Source: Parietichytrium sp. I65-24A
Taxonomy: Eukaryota > Sar > Bigyra > Thraustochytrida > Thraustochytriidae
NCBI GenBank assembly: GCA_012862575.1
Contig: BLSF01000088.1
Coordinates: 62,001-126,000, forward strand
Reading direction: 5' to 3'
Length of the DNA: 64,000 bases
Positions within the stretch are counted from its first letter, which is position 1. Each line of letters starts with the position of its first letter. A program made the translations under genes and the position numbers. Below the pieces are notes generated by a model that was not told the origin of the DNA, made no database searches, and worked only from the letters and a program-made list of their open reading frames with translations. Below are positions 18,851 to 29,466 of the stretch, piece after piece.

Positions 18851-19048
18851 ATGTTTACAGAATCGGAAAAATTCATTGAAAATTTATCTAAAGAGAGACT
18901 GATCTACGAGCCCATCAAACGAGCACAAGTGGCTTTACAGTGCTCGAGTATTTTGATGAATGCTTCGTTCGGGCTTGAGGATGGCGAATTGGATGACAAA
19001 GCAGTCTCTGAAGGCGTGAACGACTGCGACGCTCTGTTCATGAAATGA
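18851..19048 (+). CDS. Possible small hypothetical protein
   Basis: 65 codons beginning ATG. The predicted peptide is acidic and lacks low-complexity bias (it starts MFTESEKFIENLSKER and ends near DCDALFMK), but there is no recognised domain, no homologue I know and no context. It ends about 80 bp before the SEC24 stop on the opposite strand, so it may simply be a chance frame in the SEC24 3' flank. An overlapping frame at 18639-18902 is equally open. Confidence 0.2.
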   Translation: MFTESEKFIENLSKERLIYEPIKRAQVALQCSSILMNASFGLEDGELDDKAVSEGVNDCDALFMK

Positions 19049-19131
19049 AACTGCGAAGAAAAGGACAAAGAAGACGAAGAGAAAAATTGCGTGATGAAAG
19101 AACCAACAAGCTATGAAAGGGAGTACTCAAT

Positions 19132-22100
19132 TTACGAGCCGTAATTGCTGTCCGAGCCCGAGTTGGAAGACGCTAGCCGAGTAATGTGGTTGACGTACTC
19201 ATCGTACATGAAAGATCCGCCGTTAAAGTTGGCCCGGTCCTCTACCAAATTAATGCGAAAGAGGTACTCCATAGTGTCCCCTTCCTTGACGAAACGCAGC
19301 TGCTGGTACGTGCCGCAGCGAGCCTGGTTTCGTAGGGCATCTATTATATTGCACACGCGCTGCTTAAACTCTGAATCGCCAGCCTGACGCTCGAGGCGGA
19401 GCACACCTGCATCCACCTTGTCCAACGACTGCACGCCAAAGATGGACTGCAAGATGCGGGGATCCACACCCCGGCCGATCCACATGATCAAGCCGAGGCC
19501 ATTGCTAACTAGAAAGATTCCGTTGGACCGCAACTGTGTGCTGCTCAGGCTCAGCGAGGTAGGGAGTTTAAGCCTCTGGTTATTATCCATGGCTACCATG
19601 CCAGGCTCGTCTTGCACAGGCTGGCCCGCAGGGATTGCCACGAGGCGACCAGCGTCTGGGGGCATGCTGTCTATCTCGTACATACGAGGGTATATGCAGA
19701 GCATCGCAGTGGCCGGACCCATGCGGATAAACTTGTGGAGCAAATAGGAGCGCTCGTCAAAACTAGTCTCTGATCCGCCGCGAAACGCAGCGTGCTTCTG
19801 AAGCGCCATGGCGTAGAGCGGAACCAGAGCAAGATTTGGTGCTAGTCCACCTTGCTGCTGCTGTTGCTGCTGGTTGTACATTTGACCAGGCATTTTTCCA
19901 TAATTCATGTTGGACGAGCTGAGGCGGGACGCACGAAGCACATTGACACTAAAATTCATAAGTTTTGACCGGACTGTAGCAAGAGAAATCTTGCTGCTCT
20001 CTTCACTTGCCTTTCTTGCCAAATAGGCAAAAATGGTGTCTTGGTTTGCTGTGTTGTGCATTTCGCTGATCTGGGTAGTGACGGGGTACACACTCGTCAT
20101 GACTCGGATGCGTCGCTCGCCGTTGCTGTTGGTGTACAACAGCGCGCCCTGCAACGTGACGTATGAAGAGTTGACCATGCTATCAACGTGGCTCAGTTCC
20201 AAGCCGTAGGTAGCATCAGCGTCACACACAGGCACCTGGAGCAAGTCAGCGCCACGAAGCTGGCAGTTTCCATAGAACCCGGATACGCGTACCCCATGAG
20301 ACGCACGCAGACGGAAGACAGCCTCCCACGCAGTCTCTCTGGTCAAGCCACGAGTAATGTCCGCCATTAGAGCAGCACCGTGCATCTGGGCGTTGAAGCG
20401 AGGGTAATAGTGCAGGTCGCCTCCGGAATATTTAGGAAGCGCCTGGAGCGTCGCCACGTCGCAGTACATTGAAGGGAATAGGTACAAGTCAATGGAGACT
20501 TGATTCTTGCACATCTCGCCGACGGTGTTCTTGTAAGTCAGGTTTGCAGCTTCCAGGAGTGTAAAGTCCTTGTCAGTGTTCATGAGCTTTGGGTTCTCGC
20601 GATTGGTGAGCTTCAGTTGGCCGAGCGTCGGTAGCTTGGTCTGAAACACCATCATCTTTCCTCCGATGTGAACCATAATCCGATATGCAGCATGAATTGC
20701 AGACCCTGCAGCAACGTCATGAGTTGCGCTCTTGCCGTGAATACGAGGGAGAGAATCCAGCAGCATCTCAAAAACATCGCGCGTCTCGGATAGGTTGACG
20801 AGGAGGTCCTCTGGGCACGGCAGGAAGAGGTCGTCCAGATCACTCACCACGTACATCTTGGGCTGCGTGAGGTTCTTGTTGAGTCCGTAAAAGTGCACGG
20901 CGTAGTCAAACGTAAGCAACGCAACCTGGGTTCGCGGAGAGCCCGGAAGTTTGTCCAGGTTCTGCTTGATGGCCTCCACAGCGGTAGCGAGCATGCCAGA
21001 CGCCACTGCCTCGTACGAAACGTCAAGAACAAACACATAGACCGGCGCTTGAGGCGGGCGGATCGTGTATTCCTCAGGCGCAAGGATCTCTATGCATCCT
21101 TCGTGCAGCTCTGGGCGCTCCATACGATCAGCGCGATGCCCGCTCGCATCAAGGTGAGAATAATAGTTTGGACCAGTCTCGTTATCGCGGCCGCACAAGT
21201 TGCAGCGCCAGCGTCGGCCATTGTCAGTCCACTGTACGAAAGGATTCATGTAAGCACGGCAAGCCCTGCAGCGTATCACGCTTGCACCAAAATTCACCAC
21301 TGGGGCCTCCTTGCCCTCAGGGTGCTCGGCCAGTGGCTGAATCACCACACCAAGTGGGATTGCAGACTGTTTCCTTAATGCCTCCGAAGCGGGAAAACTA
21401 CCAAAGCAAGTTTGCATCCAGCACGGGGCACACTGGGACTCTGGGTTGGCAAACATAAGGTCGCGGCCCTGCTGTTGAGGCATGCCCCCCATCTGGCCGC
21501 CTTGTGGTGGGTACGCGCCACCCTGCGGCGGCGGCTGCTGTTGAAACCCGCCCATCTGCTGTCCGGATGGCGGGCCTTGTCCGAATCCTTGAGGCCCTGG
21601 AGGCGCCATGCCCGGTCTTGGAGGACCATTCATCTGAAACTGCTGCGGAGGTACCTGCTGCTGCTGCTGGCCAGGCTGTGGCATACCAGGCCTAGGAGCA
21701 CCCTGCATTTGCTGTGGCATACCAGGCATTGGGGGTTGCTGTCCCATTGGTTGTGGCATTCCTGGTCTTGGCGGCCCTTGCTGCCCCATAGGCTGTTGCG
21801 GGCTTGGCATTCCGGGCCTTGGCGGACCCTGTTGGCCCATTGGTTGTTGCGGGCTTGGCATTCCAGGCCTTGGCTGCCCTTGCTGACCCATTGGTTGTTG
21901 CGGACTAGGCATTCCAGGTCTTGGCGGTTGTTGACCCATCGGTTGCGACTGTTGAGGGCTTGGCATTCCAGGTCTTGGTGGCCCTTGGTGCCCCATCGGC
22001 TGTGGTTGAGCGCCTGGCATCCCAGGTCTTGGCGGTTGTTGACCACCTTGCGGCATCCCAGGTCTTGGCGGTTGTTGACCACCTTGCGGCATCCCAGGCC

Positions 22101-22704
22101 TTGGCGGCCCGCTCATGCCTGGGCTAGGAGCACGCTGCGGTGGCATTTGGCCGCCAGGCGCAGGACTTGTATTTGGTCTCGGAGGCCCAGCAGGATTTGG
22201 CTGCTGCCCAGGCATTCCTGGTCTTGGTGGCCCTTGCGGTTGTGAAGTCATTGGCATCCCGGGCCTAGGCTGCATTGGCATGCCAGGTCTTGGCTGTTGA
22301 CCTTGCTGCATGGGCATGCCAGGTCTCGGCTGCTGACCTTGCTGACCTTGCTGAATCGGCATCGGTCTCGGCTGTGATCCCATCGGCATGGGCGCTCCAG
22401 GTCTTGGCATTGACGCCATTGGCATTGGCATTGACCCTCCAGGCCGCGGTTGTGCACTGCTCATCGGCATCGGTGCGCCAGGTCTTGGCTGTGCATGGCC
22501 CATGGGCGCTCCTGGTCGTGGCTGGTATTGCATCGGTGCTGATCCAGGTCTATTGCCGCCATTTTGTAAGGACATCCCCGCCATTTGGCTTTGAACGCCG
22601 GCCATTTGGTTCCCAGGTTGACCAGGTTGAGCATTCGCAGACTGTTGATACCCGCCCGGGAATTGCGGACGTGCAAATCCCGAAGGATTGCCTTGCGGCT
22701 GCAT
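19132..22704 (-). CDS. SEC24: COPII coat subunit SEC24
   Basis: 1,190 residues from the first ATG at 22704; an in-frame GTG 75 bases upstream is not used. It is the cargo-binding COPII adaptor at ER exit sites. Residues about 1-415 are a Pro/Gln/Gly/Met-rich disordered tail with many PPRPGMP-type repeats. A zinc finger follows (CRAC near 478 and CNLC near 500), then the vWA-like trunk starting near 553 ([12 protein letters not shown]), the beta-sandwich and helical regions, and a C-terminal gelsolin-like domain. The order and length match SEC24. A short poly-Gln run (QQQQQQQ) lies in a loop near residue 940. The N-terminal repeats come from a DNA minisatellite, so the tail length is probably polymorphic. 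The AADC gene is divergent, about 2 kb away. Confidence 0.95.
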   Translation of the reverse strand: MQPQGNPSGFARPQFPGGYQQSANAQPGQPGNQMAGVQSQMAGMSLQNGGNRPGSAPMQYQPRPGAPMGHAQPRPGAPMPMSSAQPRPGGSMPMPMASMPRPGAPMPMGSQPRPMPIQQGQQGQQPRPGMPMQQGQQPRPGMPMQPRPGMPMTSQPQGPPRPGMPGQQPNPAGPPRPNTSPAPGGQMPPQRAPSPGMSGPPRPGMPQGGQQPPRPGMPQGGQQPPRPGMPGAQPQPMGHQGPPRPGMPSPQQSQPMGQQPPRPGMPSPQQPMGQQGQPRPGMPSPQQPMGQQGPPRPGMPSPQQPMGQQGPPRPGMPQPMGQQPPMPGMPQQMQGAPRPGMPQPGQQQQQVPPQQFQMNGPPRPGMAPPGPQGFGQGPPSGQQMGGFQQQPPPQGGAYPPQGGQMGGMPQQQGRDLMFANPESQCAPCWMQTCFGSFPASEALRKQSAIPLGVVIQPLAEHPEGKEAPVVNFGASVIRCRACRAYMNPFVQWTDNGRRWRCNLCGRDNETGPNYYSHLDASGHRADRMERPELHEGCIEILAPEEYTIRPPQAPVYVFVLDVSYEAVASGMLATAVEAIKQNLDKLPGSPRTQVALLTFDYAVHFYGLNKNLTQPKMYVVSDLDDLFLPCPEDLLVNLSETRDVFEMLLDSLPRIHGKSATHDVAAGSAIHAAYRIMVHIGGKMMVFQTKLPTLGQLKLTNRENPKLMNTDKDFTLLEAANLTYKNTVGEMCKNQVSIDLYLFPSMYCDVATLQALPKYSGGDLHYYPRFNAQMHGAALMADITRGLTRETAWEAVFRLRASHGVRVSGFYGNCQLRGADLLQVPVCDADATYGLELSHVDSMVNSSYVTLQGALLYTNSNGERRIRVMTSVYPVTTQISEMHNTANQDTIFAYLARKASEESSKISLATVRSKLMNFSVNVLRASRLSSSNMNYGKMPGQMYNQQQQQQQGGLAPNLALVPLYAMALQKHAAFRGGSETSFDERSYLLHKFIRMGPATAMLCIYPRMYEIDSMPPDAGRLVAIPAGQPVQDEPGMVAMDNNQRLKLPTSLSLSSTQLRSNGIFLVSNGLGLIMWIGRGVDPRILQSIFGVQSLDKVDAGVLRLERQAGDSEFKQRVCNIIDALRNQARCGTYQQLRFVKEGDTMEYLFRINLVEDRANFNGGSFMYDEYVNHITRLASSNSGSDSNYGS
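21740..22100. repeat. Coding minisatellite in SEC24 N-terminal tail
   Basis: Repeats of about 45-60 bp carrying GGCATTCCAGG and CTTGGCGG cores on the + strand. On the - strand they encode [17 protein letters not shown]-like units. The units stay in frame and several neighbours are nearly identical, indicating recent expansion. Confidence 0.85.
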
Positions 22705-24679
22705 CTTAAACTGCGACTTCCCTTCTTGTCCCGCCTCTTCGCAGTCCTTCCCAGCACCTGCAAAACGCCGGTCTTGCACGATCGTAGGGGCTCGCCAATT
22801 ATCTCCCTAGTCAGAGTCTCCGCCAGAGGACAGACAGACAGACGGACGATTGATTCAACTGTGCTGTCCGCGCAGCGTACTGGTCCCCGGTTGCGAAATG
22901 CGTTCTGCAGAAGGTCGAAAGTCGAAGGTCGATCGAGTCGCCGGGGCAACTGCGGGGAGCCTCGCCTTTTTCGCCGAGAGAGGGCTCGGCAAATACGGGT
23001 TTTTGCGAAGCGGTTGTAATTCGCCGATTTCGCCGTCCTCGCTCTCCTTCCTTTCCCAGTGAGCACCTGAGGTTCCTCCTCTCAACCGCGCCTTTGTTTT
23101 TTAACTGCGCCGCCACTACCGTTTACGCTAAGTAACGCTCCCAGCGCCTAGCTGCGACTGGTAGCGAAAAGCGTAGACACGTGGTTACTCGAAGATTTCC
23201 CTGCCGGTTGTGAGGGGGATCTCACAGTGTGAAAAAAGGAAGAAAAAAAAACGCTTCTCTTACGATAGGCTGTGACTCCCTCATAGTAGTGGATAATACT
23301 TACGGTAGGAGTCGAAACGGGGGGAACGCCGAGGAACAACGGCGGAGGGTTGTAGGGTTTATGGTGGGAGAGTATTACTTGGCGCTTTGCGGCTGCGAAT
23401 GACGTGGAGGAACAAGGAATAGTTCGGAGGGGGTCTGTGTGCTTTGTGCGATGTAAGTGTTGTTGTGTAATGCGCTGGTCATGGATGGCCGATGAATGAA
23501 ATGAGATGAGCATCAAAGACTGAGGAGCGGAAGGCAAGCGCACAACGGTTACGAATTGAGTTTATTGAATTGAACTGTTTGAAGCTCTGCTTCTTCTTGG
23601 TACATTCGAATGTGCTGCAGAGCAACAAAATATGGAACGGCTTTCGACGTCGATGGCAAGGACTGGGTTCTCGTGAGTTCTCATTGGCAACAGCTGGATG
23701 AGAACTTTTGGTTTGTTTTGGAAGTGAAAGTGGTTTCTTTTCCTCCTTTCTTCTTTTTGGAGCTTGCAAAATGAAAGGTGTGCCGGTGGCAGGTGCAAAG
23801 ACCATGAGGCATCATGTGCGGTTTCGAATTTGGCGAAAAGAAATGTTGCCACTGCTTCGGGGGTCGGTTTCGAAGTAAGGGATTGATCTCCGCCCGCTGG
23901 CGCAACGAATCCTGCGGCCTTTACACTTGCTCTTCTCGAGATCGACGTAGGGTTTTGATTATGTCGTTTGTCGAACTCAGCGACTCAAAAGAATGAATTT
24001 GTCTTCGCTCAAACCATATCAGTGTTCGTTGCATTTCATAACACAGAAAACCAAATTCGAAAACGGTATTACGAGAACAACCCTGGACAAGTTCACAAAT
24101 TTCCTTGGTTTCCACGACCCGAGTGGAATTTGGAAGCTCCATTCAGAACCCATTCGATTTGGAGCGAACGAAATACCTTTCCACAAGCATCAAGCTCCTG
24201 AGAACCTTTGAGCATGAACAACCCTTGCTTATGATGGGACCGCGACTTCCAAACTCACCGTCAAACTACTTCGCGCAACGCAATCGGGCGACCAAAGTCT
24301 TGCAAACATCGATGGACGAGACCACTTGGCATTCAGCCTGCCTCTTCCTTCTCTCTTACGCTGCTCTCTTAACCCTTCAACGCCGACGCTCATTTCGCAC
24401 TATTTCTAGAGTCCAACTTCATAAAATTACTTGACCTGCGAAACTCGCGTCAACTTGGCCCTTGAAGCGATCTTTCCATGCAACTCAATCAATCAACGAT
24501 CTTTCCATGCAACTCAATCTCCCAAAAAATTTCGAAAAATCGACGTGCGAGCGCTGGTCCTACCGCTCCCTACCCTCCTCGCCTAGGACTTCATCACAAT
24601 GCACACCAAAACCCACTAACCGTGTCTACCCAATACGGTAGTGTCCTCGGTCTGGACGGAAGGCAAGGCCGCAGTGAGG
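22705..24679. other. Divergent SEC24/AADC intergenic region
   Basis: Almost 2 kb with only short unsupported open frames. A 20-plus-base element starting GATCTTTCCATGCAACTC is duplicated near 24470 and 24497. It should contain the promoters of SEC24 (-) and AADC (+). Confidence 0.6.
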
Positions 24680-26463
24680 ATGCTCGCGAGTGCGGGGACG
24701 ATTTTGCGGGCAACAAAGTGCACACGTTTGGCGAGTTCCGTGTTTGGAAGAGCGCATTGGGCGAAGCAGGTTCCGTTGCAGCGAGGACTGTCCACAGGGG
24801 ACGGAATGAGCAGTGATGATGGGGCGAAAGATGGGCTCCCGCCGCCCATGGGAATGACCTCGGAGGAGTTCAAGGCGAGCGGGAAACAGGTGATTGACTT
24901 TGTGGGGGACTATTATGATACGATTGAGAAGAACCCGGTGAGGTCGGTCGTGGAACCCGGGTTCTTGCAGAAGGCGCTGCCCGCGGACCCGCCGGAGGAC
25001 CCGGAGAAGTGGGATGTCATCTGGGATGACTTTCAGAAGCACGTGCTTCCTGGCATCACCCATTGGCAGAGCCCGAGGTTTTTGGCGTACTTTCCTGCCA
25101 ATTCTTCGTACCCTGCGCAGCTGGTGAGTTTACGAGGCAGGTAGTGCACACAACTTTGGACGACGTGTGATGATTGACAATGTCTGTGTTTGGATGGACA
25201 GGGCGAGATTCTCTCCAACTGCTTTAACATGATTGGATTCAAGTGAGTTTTCTGCTTGCTCGAGGTATTGTACACAGGTGCGGGACGGTTTGCTGACATG
25301 TGCTTGTGTATAGCTGGATCAACGGCCCGGCGCTCACCGAGCTCGAAACTCTGATGATGGATTGGCTGTGCAAGATGTTGGATCTTCCAAAGCATTTTTA
25401 CTCTGACAGCGGCTTTGGAGGCGGCGCGATCCAAGGGAGCGCTAGCGAAGCGACTCTTGTGGCAGTGATCTGCGCAAGGGAGCGCGCTGTAGATCGCTAC
25501 CAGACCCCTCTTGACAAACTTGTGGCGTATACCAGTGATCAGGCTCATGCGTCTTTCGTGAAAGCATTCAAGCTGGCGGGCGTGTCTCGGGACAACATTC
25601 GCATTATTCCAACCACAGGCTGCAAGACACATGAGGATCTGGCCTTCGACACCAGCCTTTTGGCGTCACAGATCGCGGAGGACAGGGCCAAGGGTCTTGT
25701 GCCATTTTTCGCAGGGGCCACCATCGGGTGCACGTCCACCGCGTCGCACGATCACCTCGACCAGTTTGGAGCCATCGCAAACGACCCCGACGTCTGGATT
25801 CACGTCGATGCGGCTTACGCAGGCGCTTCCCTTGTCTGCCCGGAGTGGCGCTACCTCGCCAAGGGCCTCGATCAAGTGGACAGCTTCTCCTTCAATGCTC
25901 ACAAATGGATGCTTACCAACTTTGACTGTAGCCCGCTCTGGGTTCGCGATGCTTCTGCGCTCATGGCTTCCATGAATTCCACTCTGGCCATCTACCGAAA
26001 TGCTGCTTCAGATTCGGGCAAAGTCCGCGATCTACGCAACTGGGGAATTCCTCTTGGACGCCGTTTCCGCTCGCTCAAGCTTTGGTTCGTTATGCGCATT
26101 TATGGTCGCGCGGGGCTCATGGCGCACATTCGTCGCCAGTGCTCCTTTGCCGAGTTGTTCGCAAAGCTGTGCGGCGAGGACTCCAACTTTGAAACGTTTT
26201 TGCCACACCGCCTCGGACTGAGCTGTTTTCGCGTCCGCCCAGAAAATCATGAGGAGGCCTCAGTAGAGGACTGGAATGCCCTTAACAAGCGTGTGGTCCA
26301 GGCGCTCGACGAAGACGGCCGCCTTTTCCTCGTATCCTCTGAGGTGCATGGCGTCTACTTTTTGCGCTTTGTGGTTTGCAGCCCAATGATGACAGAGACG
26401 CACGTGCACGAGGCCTGGGAAATTATTCGCGAGGTTACTGCTTCCGTTCTTAAGCAGAATTAA
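24680..26463 (+). CDS. Aromatic-L-amino-acid/tyrosine decarboxylase (PLP group II), probable mitochondrial presequence
   Basis: Three exons: 24680-25123, 25202-25242 and 25314-26463, giving 544 residues. The introns (78 and 71 bp) start GTGAGT and end ACAG and ATAG; joining them gives SSYPAQLGEIL and MIGFNWING, the continuous family sequence. This is a pyridoxal-phosphate group II decarboxylase: HVDAAYAG holds the cofactor-binding Asp, NAHKWM the Schiff-base Lys (about residue 359), and DQAHASFVKA another conserved block. The reaction is decarboxylation of an aromatic amino acid (Tyr, DOPA, Trp or 5-hydroxy-Trp) to the amine; the substrate cannot be set by eye. The first about 40 residues are rich in Arg, Ser and Ala, lack acids and precede RGLSTG, resembling a mitochondrial targeting peptide. 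An internal ATG at 24809 (MSSDDG) would give a cytosolic form. An upstream GTG at 24641 is rejected. Confidence 0.92.
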
Positions 26464-26655
26464 TTTATTTTATTGATATAGGCTTTCATCATTCACGAGG
26501 AGCGACCCATACAACCAGCAAATGTTCAGAACATGAATCTCTAACCAAAAAAAAAAGGAAACATTCAAGCTGAGTTTTCGCGTGATCGGTGTGTTTATAT
26601 GAGGTTTGGTGGTATTTTTTTTAAGAAGAAGAGACAACGGCTTTGAGCACACAGA

Positions 26656-28293
26656 CTACTTGCGCTTCTTAAGGTTGGCGTTTTCGACTGGCTCGGAGTC
26701 CTTCAAGATCTGGTCTTTTAGTGCGCTAAAGTCAACCCCGTCCAAGACTTGCTTGGTGCAATCAGCAAGTGCCTTAGCAAGCTTCATCAGCTCAGTCTCA
26801 GTGTGCATCGTGGTGATAGCAGCACGGAGGGATGGCGCTGGCAAAGGTGGCTTGGCGCTGGATCCCACCGTGGTGCTCGCGGCGGGGTTATGAATGTAAC
26901 TAGCAACTGGGACCAAGAAGCCCTGCTCACGCAGAGCGTGCGCGATGCGTCGAATGATCTTCTCCTCTTGGTACCGGGACTCCTCTGAGTACTCTGCGCG
27001 GCTGGCAGCGAGCTGGTACTTTGGTGCCAGGCGGATGTGAACAAGAGCCGAGGCAGGGTTGCTGATGGTTACCAACAAGCCGTTAGCGACCTTGGAAAGC
27101 TCGCCGTTAAAAAAGTTGGCGTTTTGGCGCAACGTTGGCATCAAGCTTTGCTTGCCCTCCTTGGTGAGAACGGCAATAGCAGCCGAAGCAGCGGTGGAAA
27201 CAAAAGGAGGCGACGAGGCGGAGAAGCAATAGCCGGCTCCACTCAAACGCTGGTGGTCCACCACATCGCGGGAGCCGACGCAGAATCCCCCCACACTTGC
27301 CAAGGAGGTGCTAAGGGCAGACACAAGCAAGTCAATGTCCGCAATTGGAACGCCAAAATGCTCGTGCACGCCGCGTCCGGTGGCACCAAAGACCCCGATG
27401 GAATGGGATTCGTCCAAAAATAAGCGCCACTTGTACTTTTGTTTGAGCTTGTACACCTCATCGAGCGGACTGATATCACCAAAGTTGCGGTACAGACCTT
27501 CCACCACGATAAAGCGGCGCTGTGGCTTCCTCTTGAGACGCTTGTCCTCCTCGTCTACCTTTTCTAGAATGCGCTTGAGATCGTCCATGTCATTGTGCTT
27601 GAAGAAGTACACCTTGCTGCGGGAGAGGTTGACTCCGGTCATAATGGCGTCGTTGCAGCCGTCGTCGACAACAAGAACATCCGCGCGGTTGGAGAAAGCA
27701 GGGATTGCGCTTGAAGCAGTGCTGGAAGCGTCAGAGTAAACGATGGCCTCTTCTGTTCCAAAAAACTTGGCAAGATCCTGCTCCAAATACACGTGCACAT
27801 CGATAGATCCGTAGAATCCGCGAGGCCCGCAAGATCCGCAGCCATATTTATCCAAAGCAGAGCTGGCCGCAGTAAAAATCTCCTCGCGTTGTCCAAGGCC
27901 GAGGAAGTCCAGGGTAGCAAAGTTGAGAAGCTCCTTCTCGAAACCACGCACTTTGACCATCTTTGCAGGCTTGGACTCGAGGATAACGCAATCTTCCAGC
28001 ATGATCTCTGCATCTTTAGCCACAGGCGGGCACAAAGGCTCCGGCTCGAACTCATCGATGAGCTCTTGGACCATTCCTGGCGGCAATGTCTCCAGCTTGG
28101 ACGTCTTCTTGCTCGGTCTCTTGAGCAAAATGTATAAAATGAACACAATCAATGCCGACTCCACCAGCATGTGAAACGGGTTCTCATTCCATTGTTCCAC
28201 GAGCCATTTCACATACGTTTCCGCCAATGGAAATCGCTGCAGAACCACCGCCAAAGGTTCAGGGATCTTTATGCTCAGCGTATAATCTCCCAT
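26656..28293 (-). CDS. SPTLC1: Serine palmitoyltransferase subunit 1 (LCB1)
   Basis: 545 residues, single exon, ATG 28293. Subunit of the ER enzyme that condenses serine with palmitoyl-CoA, the first step of sphingolipid synthesis. It has the alpha-oxoamine synthase fold, with one N-terminal membrane helix (about residues 42-60) and the LCB1 hallmark KYGCGSCGPRGFYG, whose second Cys corresponds to the human SPTLC1 residue mutated in HSAN1. The catalytic PLP lysine is absent: the equivalent segment reads STSLASVGGFC, as in LCB1, so it needs a catalytic LCB2 partner not found in this window. The C-terminus ends in NLKKRK, a possible dilysine-type ER signal. It converges with AADC (192 bp between stops). 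A CT run lies just upstream of the ATG. Confidence 0.95.
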   Translation of the reverse strand: MGDYTLSIKIPEPLAVVLQRFPLAETYVKWLVEQWNENPFHMLVESALIVFILYILLKRPSKKTSKLETLPPGMVQELIDEFEPEPLCPPVAKDAEIMLEDCVILESKPAKMVKVRGFEKELLNFATLDFLGLGQREEIFTAASSALDKYGCGSCGPRGFYGSIDVHVYLEQDLAKFFGTEEAIVYSDASSTASSAIPAFSNRADVLVVDDGCNDAIMTGVNLSRSKVYFFKHNDMDDLKRILEKVDEEDKRLKRKPQRRFIVVEGLYRNFGDISPLDEVYKLKQKYKWRLFLDESHSIGVFGATGRGVHEHFGVPIADIDLLVSALSTSLASVGGFCVGSRDVVDHQRLSGAGYCFSASSPPFVSTAASAAIAVLTKEGKQSLMPTLRQNANFFNGELSKVANGLLVTISNPASALVHIRLAPKYQLAASRAEYSEESRYQEEKIIRRIAHALREQGFLVPVASYIHNPAASTTVGSSAKPPLPAPSLRAAITTMHTETELMKLAKALADCTKQVLDGVDFSALKDQILKDSEPVENANLKKRK

Positions 28294-29466
28294 CCTATTT
28301 CTCTCTCTCTCTCTTTGTATAGCGCGCGCGCACTCTCACTCGCGTCCTTCGCTCCGCAGTTCCGCAGTTCCGCCAAAGAACAAAAGCGAATTCGCCGGAA
28401 TTCCCCGCAGCTGGGCCTTCGCCTACGTGCCTACGTGTCCGGGGACCAGTGGGGCGCACACTGCACGTGCAATTACGCAAACGATTGTTCGTCGATTTCT
28501 CGGCAATTTTTTTCTGAATTTTTCGTGAATTTGGTTGGCTTTTGTGACGTCATTCATTTGCGTGGGTGGTGGGGGTTGATGGAGGTTATGGTAGGGTGCA
28601 CGTGGGAGGGTGACGTCATGTGGTGGATTGTGCTGTAATGCGCTTGCAACTGGTCCTGTAATGTTTGGTGTTTGCGCCTTATGACTTGTGTATGCACGAA
28701 ATTGTTGTTTTAGTAGACTCAGGAGCAGGACTAATGTTAAAAAAACAAATGTTCCACGTTTTGCACGAAGTGTTATGAAAGAGATACGTAAATCAGTACA
28801 GTGCTGATTTGTGTTCTTCATGCAATCCTCTCAGCGCTGATTAAGACTCCCGCCATGACTACCATTTAGATTAGCTAAATGTAAGAGTTCATTTTGTGAG
28901 GAAAAGCAAAGGGCTGGTCAAGGATGCTACTCTCATATAGTCGAAAACCTTAGACAGCGGATTGCAAATGCACACCTTCTCAATTTCCGAATTCGTATTC
29001 GAATATTTTTCGAATTCAAAAAATACGAAGATACAAAGAACATATTCCTTATTCACCCCTGAAATTTTCCCTTTCCTATGCAAAACGCTATTCCTTGCGA
29101 TAGTCCGCGATTTCAAAATTTCAAATGCCAATCGCCGAAGTACAAACTCGCATCTCCGTCTCTATTTCTCCATTTACAAGAAACATCTAGAACTAAAATG
29201 ATAGAAGAGCAGGAGCAAAATGTCTATGCAACATTATGGTGAATATCATGCTCCTGGATTGTATCAGAGCAAAGGAAACACTCTCTGCTCACAGTCAATT
29301 CGCCTTGTCGTCCGCGCCCTCACAACAGGGACCCCTCCTGTACGATACCTCGCGTACGCTGTGGTTAAGTAATTTGTTACGATCGATCGTTGGTGTGGGA
29401 AAGGCAGGGACACTTGCGGGAGAAAGAAGCTGGTGCGGATCATAGGAGAATTTGAGGATTGGAAAA
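28294..29466. other. Divergent LCB1/JAMM-protease intergenic region
   Basis: Starts with a CT microsatellite (about 28299-28315) in the LCB1 leader. 28980-29120 is AT-rich with repeated TTCGAATTC-like palindromic words. No gene supported. Confidence 0.6.

Larger units (their letters stand above)
17604..19131. other. Divergent/upstream non-coding region
   Basis: Upstream of TMEM161 and downstream of SEC24. It contains an ATGA-type microsatellite and only short open frames, one of which (18851-19048) is listed as a weak candidate. Confidence 0.55.

Noticed and set aside
18639-18902. 87-codon frame upstream of the small ORF near 18851
   Set aside because: No recognisable features; overlaps another equally weak frame.
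21412-22245. 277-codon + strand frame within SEC24
   Set aside because: Trp/Arg/His-rich shadow of the PPRPGMP minisatellite on the opposite strand.
22704-22779. Upstream GTG start for SEC24 (and similar GTG/TTG starts at 1762, 6579, 11022, 24641)
   Set aside because: Eukaryotic genes normally start at ATG; an in-frame ATG lies shortly downstream in each case.
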